Below, one piece after another: positions 53,749 through 64,000 of a stretch of DNA of 64,000 bases. Source of the DNA: Schistosoma haematobium (lineage: Eukaryota; Platyhelminthes; Trematoda; Strigeidida; Schistosomatidae). The stretch is taken from positions 3,894,449 through 3,958,448 of the forward strand of contig NC_067202.1 of the NCBI RefSeq assembly GCF_000699445.3, read 5' to 3'. Under the pieces are notes generated by a model. That model did not search any database, was not told the origin of the DNA, and worked only from the letters and a program-made list of their open reading frames with translations. Each line of letters begins with the position of its first letter. Position 1 is the first letter of the stretch. A program made the translations under genes and the position numbers.

Positions 53749-54165
53749 ACAGTTTTCATTCTTCTAATCAAGGAAAAGTTTAATCATTCAACAGCAACAA
53801 CACGAAAAACGATCTAGTTTTCATGATTAATTAATGACACTTTATCAAATTACTGATTAGCCTGAATTGATAATTGAATGATAAAATTAATTACTCAATT
53901 AATAGTGAAGAATTAATTGACCTTATTAGTTCTTTAATTTTGTTCACTTAAAATGGTAATAAATTTAGGTCAAAGATAAATTATTTATTATTTTATGAAT
54001 TAAATCATCATTGAAAGTTTTAAGTTATATGTCAAATAAATAATATTTGAAAAAGCAATGAAATAACTGTGATGATAAATATTAATTACGTTAAATGTGA
54101 TTAAGTAACGAGAAGTGTTTTTTAACGATATAATTTAAACTACTTACAAGTAGGCTAATTATTTA
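53749..54165. other. AT-rich spacer
   Basis: Very AT-rich; no signal. Confidence 0.45.
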
Positions 54166-54169
54166 TTTC

Positions 54170-54497
54170 AATATTTGAGATCATGAGTCAATCGATTTAA
54201 GACCATTATGAAAAAACCTAGAAGTACTGCTGGGAAACCTCAACAGTACGCATCTAAGATCCCGTGGATTGGTTGAAGTTAGACATCAACACCGTTGGAT
54301 GCCGGCTCAGTGGTCTAATGGTTAAGCGCTCGCGCGCGGTACTGATAGGTCCTGGAATCGAATCTCGTGGGGGGGGACGCGGGATCGCGGATGCAAACTG
54401 CTGAGGAGTGCCACAATAGGACTAAACGGCCGTCCAGTGCTTCCAGGTTTTCCATGATGATCTAGCTTCAATTGACTCATGATATCAACCATTTTTC
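54170..54497 (+). mobile_element. SINE family B fold-back copy
   Basis: Reverse arm 54170-54262 (tail, decayed hammerhead, GCATCTAAGATCCCG), then sense from GTGGATTGGTTGAAGTTAGA: tRNA-like with box A GGTCTAATGG, box B altered (GGAATCGAATC), hammerhead CTGAGGAG but TAAA for GAAA, tail. Confidence 0.8.
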
Positions 54498-54639
54498 AAC
54501 ACTGACATTACATCAAATGACATCATCGTTTGACCTTTAGTGTTCATGTTTTTGATTTTTTTTAGACGAACTGGAACACATGCTTAATACTATGCTTTAC
54601 TAGGTGTCTGTAAAATGATTTTAAAACGGTTACTAACCA

Positions 54640-55010
54640 CTTTGCTACAGTATGATAAGAGGGATCGTACATATCAAAAATTTGTGTACCTTCGTTAGTC
54701 CGCATAACCTAGGTAAATGGGTATCTATCGGCTTAATTTTTTCATATATGTTTGATGAAATCATCTGTTGATCTTTGAGCTTTCTTAAAGATCTGATCAT
54801 CCAGTTCCTCAAATCTTTGGTTATCACTCAAGGTGTTATTCATCTTGTCAATATAGTCTTTTTCATTAAGTAGAACAGTTCCTGTTCTTTTATCAGGTTT
54901 CGTGATAATAAGAATCTGGTCACAAATCTATTTATTATTATTGGCTTTATTCAATATCATATTTCTGGTACAATATAGAATTCTCAGCATAAAGTATTTC
55001 AACAAGTCTC
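54640..55010 (-). pseudogene. Probable Penelope-like element reverse transcriptase remnant
   Basis: Minus frames read ITKPDKRTGTVLLNEKDYI and, after a frameshift, NIYEKIKPIDTHLPRLCGL followed by TKVHK. The KPDKG-like box plus LPRLYGLPKVHK-like box in this spacing is typical of the N-terminal RT part of Penelope-like elements. Only about 115 residues remain, with a stop and a frameshift. Noteworthy because Penelope-like elements in other animals carry hammerheads. Confidence 0.6.
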
Positions 55011-55289
55011 CTTTTCTTATTTCTTGATCGATCCTTGAGATAAATATTGAGTAGTCGCCAGTTAGATGTTAGCAGTTCGGGAATCGACAATTGAATAATA
55101 TACATTCTTTTTTATGCATATTGTCAGCAACCATTATGTCTCTGATTGGACTCTTTTGTAACTTGTACAGTAAAATGTTGTAAACTTGTCACAAACACCT
55201 GAATAGGTTATGCGACTAATAGGCATAATGATGTGTTAAAACAAACAAGAAAACAGATAACTTGTTGAAATATCCAGATGGCAGGAACA

Positions 55290-55650
55290 AGTAGCCCAGA
55301 TATTCAAACTGGTCGTCGAGTTGATGGATACGGAGGGTCCACCTAGGGGGAGTTCACAGACCCTGATTGCAAACCAATGGTGTACATGGGCTCCAGTATC
55401 CTGAAGGAACAAGTGGGGTATGAACCTATTATTGGTCACCGGCTACCATAGGACTACATCTCCTTACGCCGCTCCACTGCCTTTAGGTCGAAGGTTCCAA
55501 ATGTGACCCCCTAAGGAAACCACTTCCTTCGGTTTGTGTACCCTGGCAGTATCATAGCCCGTACACAAATCAGGTGACTTGTTTGGAGCATATCTGTTTG
55601 AAGCCTCTTTGTACCAATCTTTGTGTTCAAATAAATAAATATTGTAGTTT
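55290..55650 (-). repeat. Repeat family D copy
   Basis: GATGGATACGGAGGGTCCAC, TATTGGTCACCGGCTACCAT, TTTGTGTTCAAATAAATAAA at the end. Minus orientation. Confidence 0.7.
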
Positions 55651-56130
55651 CCAAACGACATTTTGTATACACCACCAGAGGAGTACACACTACAGAAATA
55701 ATGTAGTCTAGGCTAAAAGAATTTTTGCAACCTAATTATAGCTCCAAAGGCCAACTATTATCGGGTCATATGGACGAGATTTTGTATCGTATGCATTATG
55801 ATTTCAGAACTTCAGAGCCTTTTTCTAATCTTGAAATGTTTTATCCCATGTTGTAAAAGTGTATCCACTTCAATTATTTTTTTGGTTTTTATATAACACA
55901 TTCTTAACCTATACCAGTTGTCTTCTGATTGGCTGAAATCTCCCAACATCACTTGGGATTCGTTTAAAGGGCAATCACAAATTATGTTCTCACCATCATT
56001 AAATTGATGAAAAAGTCAGTTACTCATGTATTAAATGAAATGATGGCATGGTCTTCTTGATTTAGCTTCAAAGGTTTTAACCAATCAACGGAAAGGTTTC
56101 ATTTGCCATTATTATGATAATTATTTCTTT
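55651..56130. other. Spacer
   Basis: No recognised feature. Confidence 0.4.
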
Positions 56131-56134
56131 CCAG

Positions 56135-56260
56135 TAGTTTCAATCATGAGTCAATTGAAGCTAGACCATAATGGGAAACCTGGAAGCACTGGACGGCCGT
56201 TTAGTCCTATTGTGGGACTCCTCAGCAGTGCACATCCACGATCCCGCCTCGCGAGATATG
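56135..56260 (-). mobile_element. SINE family B, truncated
   Basis: Tail, hammerhead that is perfect apart from TAAA in place of GAAA (minus strand, near 56202), and the first part of the tRNA-like region, stopping at CTCGCGAGATATGG where family G begins. Confidence 0.8.
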
Positions 56261-56261
56261 G

Positions 56262-56460
56262 ATAGTTTAATTATTTAACAATTATGCGATAAAAATATAC
56301 GTTTAGTATTGGTACATCAATAGATCCTAAAAGTTACCATTCATTATTCTCGTCGGGATATAACACTTCTGCTATCAGGCATTTCACTTTCTATTGATGA
56401 TATATGCTACTTATATCTGTTGACATCAGTAGCACACACATACACACACCACAGCGATAC
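56262..56460 (+). repeat. Repeat family G/E end piece
   Basis: GATAGTTTAATTATTTAACA, TTCTCGTCGGGATATAACAC, then an E-type end: CTTCTGCTATCAGGCATTTC and GCTACTTATATCTGTTGACA with CACCACA. This copy links G and E in one piece. Confidence 0.6.
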
Positions 56461-56739
56461 AATAAACATGTCTAAAACTAAATTCAATAAAGTGAGAATT
56501 GATTGATTAGCATAATATTTAATGATTGAATGTATCAACTGCTCAATAACACTAACATGACTGTAATTACTCTAAAACAAAATACCTCAATAATAGAACA
56601 CATAAACAGCTCAATTCCCTTCCAAATTTGATTATTCTAAAAGCTAAATATTGTAACAAGAATATTTATTAGGAAGGGATCAAAGAAAAGTTAATTTTTT
56701 GGTGAAGTTAACTTAGTTACTGAACTGATTAAACTCGAC

Positions 56740-57590
56740 ATCTGAAGGAAAACACGGAATACAATGGACAGCTCAGAATCAATAAGACGATTTGGACTTC
56801 GCAGATGACCTAGCCCTCCTATCACGTACACACGAACAGATGCAGATGAAGACAGCCAGTGTAGCAGCAGTCTCTGCATCAGTAGGCCTCAGCATACACA
56901 AAGGGAAAACCAAGGTCCTCAAATTCAAAGCGGAAAACAGCAATCCAATCACTCTTGATGGCGAAACTCTGGAAGATGTAGAGTCCTTCACATACCTGGG
57001 AAGCATCATCGATGAACAAGGAGGATCCGATGCAGACGTAAAGGCGAGGATCGGCAAAGCAAGGGTCGCATTCCTACAATTAAAGAACATATGGGACTCA
57101 AAACAACTTTCAACCAATATCAAAGTGAGAATCTTCAATACGAACGTCAAGGCAGTTCTACTGTATGGAGCTGAAACTTGGAGAACTACAACAACCACAA
57201 TCAAGAAAGTACAAGTATTTATAAATAGCTGTCTACGCAAGATACTCAACATCCATTGGCCGGATACCATCAGCAATAGCCTTCTGTGGGAGAGAACAAA
57301 CCAACTTCCAGCTGAAGAAGAAATTAGGAAAAGACGATGGAAATGGATAGGACATACATTACGCAAATCGTCAATCTGCATCACGAGGCAAGCCCTAACT
57401 TGGAATCCTGAAGGGAAGCGGAAAAGAGGAAGGCCAAAGAACACATTGCGTCGGATAATAGAATCAGATATGAAAACGATGAATTACAACTGGACGGAGC
57501 TAGAAAGCATTGCCCAGGACAGGGTTGGATGGAGAATGCTGGTGAGCGGCCTACGCTCCTTCACGAGGAGTAACAGGCGTAAGTAATTAA
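56740..57590 (+). mobile_element. RTE-like LINE, 5'-truncated with intact C-terminal 264-codon frame
   Basis: The open frame 56792-57586 begins just before the catalytic FADD ([12 protein letters not shown]) and runs without a stop through [14 protein letters not shown] and [18 protein letters not shown] segments, [47 protein letters not shown] and ends SNRRK. The fingers/palm and the endonuclease are missing, so it cannot retrotranspose alone. The tail is GTAAGTAATTAAG. It is the best preserved RTE 3' half in the window and a plausible relative of the machinery that moves the SINEs, though no 3' sequence similarity was seen. Confidence 0.85.
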
Positions 57591-57729
57591 GTGATTAAAC
57601 TCAGTGATTATTTTAGAAAATTATCAAGTTGGACAATTTTAACTAGTAAAGAAAAAAAGACAATCCCAAGTGCATAATGATGCAGACTACTTGGTTGGGG
57701 TCCACGTGACTATCGTAACCAATGGTCTG

Positions 57730-57995
57730 AGATCAATCGGGTTTTATATGCAAAGATCGATGATGGCTAACAGTGGAAGCCAGGACGCGAGTTTCATCCC
57801 ATTCAAGAATCGTAAGTTGGATGTATATGTATCCCTGAGTTGATGGTCAATCCGAAAATCGAAACGTGAATCCTGGATTCCACTGCTAGACACCACTCAT
57901 CTATGATTATAAATCATGTGACTTAAAGCAATATCGAAGCAATACGCATAGGATGCACATATACTGACAAGAGAATGATAAATTGCAGTCCAAAC
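57730..57995 (+). mobile_element. SINE family A fold-back fragment
   Basis: Minus hammerhead side (57769-57828: GTGGAAGCCAGGACGCGAGT, TTGGATGTATATG) followed by sense GAAACGTGAATCCTGGATTCC (57861 on), tail and head passage ACTGACAAGAGAATGATAAA. The core is lost in both. Inverted arms meet near 57845. Confidence 0.65.
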
Positions 57996-59410
57996 AACAA
58001 GTGAATGTAGATGAGTCGAATTTCAACAAAATAGATAATCAGCAATGTGATACAATATTCTTTATTGGCTACGAGCATGATGAAGAACTGAGGCAGCTTA
58101 AAAGTGAGCTGATAAGAAGCCTACACAATGATCATGAACAGTGGTGGGTAGCGAAAGCAGAAGAGCGAGAAATGGCAGTAGCGGTAGGTAACAGTAGACA
58201 ACTGTTCAGATTTATCAAAAATCAAGCTCTTGGTTAGTCTATCCCGCATAAAAACGGGACCATAATTCACTCTCTATCAAACAGATCAGACAGCTGGATA
58301 GAACGCTCTAGGGAACAGTTCAACTAACATTCAACCACACCTCTGTCACTTGCCATTTCCATGCAACCTAAATAACAAACTCTCAATAAGGTTGAAGCGG
58401 CCATAAGCAATCTCAAGTGAGGGGAGCAGCAGGATCTGATGGATTAACCTCCGGAATTTTTGGGTTAGTGGTTCAGTTTTTTCAGTTAACCCCATCTGAC
58501 TGGTCTCCCAGTTTATAAAGAAGGATAAAAATCCTCTTACGATAACCACAGAGGAATCAGTCTAACAAATAAAGTATCTAAAATATTAGCCTCAAACATA
58601 CTTGGAAGTCTACCTAGAGCTCGTGAAGAGCGGACCCGAGAAACCAGGCTGGTTTCAGACCTAGACGTGAATGTATGTACAGACCAAATATTCACCCTCC
58701 ACCAGGTTCTGAAACATAGACATGCTTTTCAACGTCCATCTATGGTTGTATTCCTTGAACTTAAGTCGGCATTCGACTCTATTGGTCGGGAGGTTCTATT
58801 GCAGTGTCTACCATTGAGATATGTACCAAAGAACTACACCAACCTTGTACAAACTCTCTATTCAAACACTACTGGTGAAGTGAGAACTTATAGCGAAACG
58901 TCATCAAAATTTGGTACTTCAAATGATGTTCATCAAGGCTGTCCTCTCCACATTTTTACTTGACTTCGTCATGATGGATATGATTCCTCCAGAGACAACG
59001 GTTTCATCGTTTAACTTTTCAGGGGTTAATTTTCTAGCACGAGATTCACTTGTTCACTTAGTATGGGCAGATGACATAGTTCTACTTGGTGGAGACGCTG
59101 ACAAAACGCAGTCTCCTGATTCAGACATGTTCAAATAGGATTCTCTCCTTCCAAATGCTAAATGTTGCTTCGCTACCGGACCCAGTCAACTCTCGAATTT
59201 ATCATATAGAGTCAAGTTAGTAGCTCAGTGTGTTTACCTGTTCACTCTTACTGGTAGTCTTAGCAGTCTCGATGGTTTGATCTCTCGTGAAATCTCGGCA
59301 CCAATTCACAAAGCGTCATTGACTTTCGCCAACTTGCGTCATTTATAGTGTAAGCAAGATATATGTCTACTCAGAGAACCTGTTCGATCCATCCTCATCT
59401 ATAGCTGTGT
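57996..59410 (+). pseudogene. Second LINE family, degraded reverse transcriptase
   Basis: 58010-58236 reads LRQLKSELIRSLHNDHEQWW and SRQLFRFIKNQALG, linker-type sequence. 58667-58963 gives CTDQIFTLHQVLKHR, VVFLELKSAFDS (motif A, Asp changed to Glu) and DVHQGCPL. After a frameshift, 58911-59138 gives VWADDIVLLGGDADK (catalytic ADD). 59140-59410 is decayed downstream sequence. Distinct from the RTE copies at 17757 and 56740. Multiple stops and shifts; dead. Confidence 0.8.
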
Positions 59411-59899
59411 AAATGACCACTATGATGACAGATTATTTGTAGATTATCAGTATTAGATTTCAGGTGTCCTTCAAGTATCACTCGTGTATTGTAGGATCAT
59501 TGAATGAACAAAATCGGTGTAAGACACAAGGCACTATGTATATACGAAAAATCGACTGATCAGGTAGTGAATCTACATCACTTGGCACATTTCTGACATA
59601 TACTCGACACCGTGTACCTCGAGGGGTGGTCATGGGTGCATCAACTCTTTGTCTTTCCCCAAATTTTGAGCGTATGAATTTATCACGATTTTCTTGTTTG
59701 AATTTCACTCATTTACATTCTCATTACCTCGTCAATTGATTTTATATCTTCATCTGGTGCAATTCACTTTACATTTTAGCATTATTCACTCATTAGTCCT
59801 AACATACACGAGAAGACACTTATGATCATCTGTGGTCACGTTTTAAATCTGTAACTTAATTTATCATGCAACAGCACAATATGCTCATATTTAATTATT
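59411..59899. other. Spacer
   Basis: The minus-strand frame 59478-59708 has no recognisable family. May still be decayed LINE. Confidence 0.4.
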
Positions 59900-60360
59900 T
59901 TGTTTATTTAAACATATAAACAATAATACAAGGAGACACCAAATAGATATGCGCCACATAAATCACTCGATTTATGTGATGGCCCGGATGTCCGAACCGA
60001 AGTAGTTGGTTTTCTTAGGGGTCACACCCGGAGCCTTCGACCTAAAAGTTTGATCGACAAGGCAATGGAGCAACGTAAAGAGATGAAATCCCATTGTAGC
60101 TGGTAACCAACGATTAGTTCATACGCTATTTGTTCCTTCAGGATCGTGAAGCACATGGACACCATTTGTTTGGAATCAAGGATTTCCAATTCCCGTAGGT
60201 GTATCCTTCGTGTCCACCAAGACCGCCGCCACGAAGAGGCAGTGAGTAGGACTTCCTGGAAGTGGTTGTATGCATGTGGCCATGTGAGAGCATTTCGAGA
60301 GCCAGAGCTGACTCCTCCCACTCTCGGCTGTGCCATCTGCATTCCATCATTCCATCCTCT
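59900..60360 (+). repeat. Repeat family D copy with extended right part
   Basis: TTTGTTTATTTAAACATATA to GCAGTGAGTAGGACTTCCTG (60239), continuing to CCATGTGAGAGCATTTCGAG, a portion also hinted at 35935-36000. Longest on the right side. Confidence 0.65.
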
Positions 60361-61043
60361 TCATCATCAGTAAACATTTAAAACATAGTGATCTCATGAA
60401 ATGATGATTGCAATTTCACTTGATGAACCAATAACATTAACATATCAATTCAATGTTTAACAATACACAAATAATAATACCAATTGAATAGTAATTAATT
60501 ATTAATTTATTATAGTACTACTTCTGAATAATCAAATGAAGTTATGTAGACAAATGAAAGAAGGAGGAAAAATGAAGAAATGAGGAAACAGTAAACAATT
60601 TGAGAATAGAAGCATAACTAAGAAAGAAGAATAGAAAAACAAAGAAATACAGAAGAGGAGCATATTCTGATTGGTTACCATATAGTCATGCTCGTATATA
60701 TAGATAGATTTATGGAAATGTGTATAAGAAAGAGATGAAGGGAGAATACTTACTTAACACAATCTTAATTAGTAAATATATGGATGAAAAGTATATACTC
60801 TATAATATCCATTCTATGCTCTCTGTTAGGTGAATAAATTAACCTTCTTTAAAAAAAAAACCGGAAAGAAGAAGAACAAGATTCAAAAGAAAGTCAAACA
60901 TTAAACACACAGTATATCCACATCATTCTATTCATTATGCAACCGGATAATAGTAATATTAAGCATCCATTGTTTAAGACAAACATACAAATAGTTATCA
61001 AACTGAACATTTTATCACTGTGTATGTGGCATAATTATAAATA
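60361..61043. other. AT-rich spacer before the CTG tract
   Basis: Purine-rich GAA/AAG stretches near 60560-60660 and 60862-60895. No gene found. Confidence 0.45.
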
Positions 61044-61044
61044 G

Positions 61045-61076
<32 letters not shown>

Positions 61077-61078
61077 TG
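61044..61078 (+). repeat. (CTA)n run adjoining the CTG tract
   Basis: About ten TAC/CTA units, then ACTATGTG before the CTG array. It may be the ancestral microsatellite from which CTG expanded by a single A to G change. Confidence 0.85.

Positions 61079-64000
<2,922 letters not shown>

Noticed and set aside
56779..57444. 221-codon minus-strand open frame
   Set aside because: Mirror of the intact RTE frame; no independent coding signal.

Overview
The window looks like nuclear DNA of a schistosome-type flatworm (Schistosomatidae). It is AT-rich and intron-rich, and it is packed with Smα-type tRNA-headed SINEs that carry hammerhead ribozymes and with RTE-clade LINE fragments ending in GTAA/TTAC tails. 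No bacterial gene organisation is visible. Species cannot be fixed from this sequence alone.

Only one host protein-coding gene is well supported: the 3' three exons of a D2-like dopamine (biogenic amine) GPCR on the + strand, at 26714-26826, 36157-38378 and 41547-41770. Splice sites are canonical and the codon phases agree. The exons encode TM3 to TM7 and a very short tail. A third intracellular loop of roughly 630 residues, full of Asp/Glu, Thr and His runs, lies within one uninterrupted 2.2 kb exon. Exons for the N-terminus, TM1 and TM2 were not found and probably lie upstream of the window. The 9.3 kb and 3.2 kb introns are filled with mobile elements.

Nearly everything else is transposon-derived. 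Three SINE families (called A, B and C here) each have a tRNA-like pol III promoter (A/B boxes) followed by a hammerhead ribozyme motif (CTGANGA ... stem II ... GAAA ... GTC). A matches the known schistosome Smα family; B and C have different sequences but the same plan. Many copies are fold-backs: a reverse-complement copy of the 3' part precedes the sense copy, the breakpoint varies, and one 11-13 bp target-site duplication encloses the whole structure. This suggests insertion of a snap-back or template-switched cDNA and is the most interesting pattern in the window. Other content: two RTE-like or other LINE families, mostly broken; a probable Penelope-like reverse transcriptase remnant; three related solo LTRs of about 415 bp (one with a perfect 5-bp duplication, one inside a large inverted repeat that preserves the empty site) plus one putative LTR of another family; MITE-like elements with terminal inverted repeats; and several unclassified repeat families (D, E, G).

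Layout: 1-26.7 kb repeats and spacers; 26.7-41.8 kb the GPCR exons with repeat-filled introns; 42.2-44.0 kb the inverted repeat with an LTR; 44-56 kb spacers and SINEs; 56.7-59.4 kb two LINE remnants; 61.08-64.0 kb an almost pure CTG tract of about 2.9 kb that runs off the end of the window.
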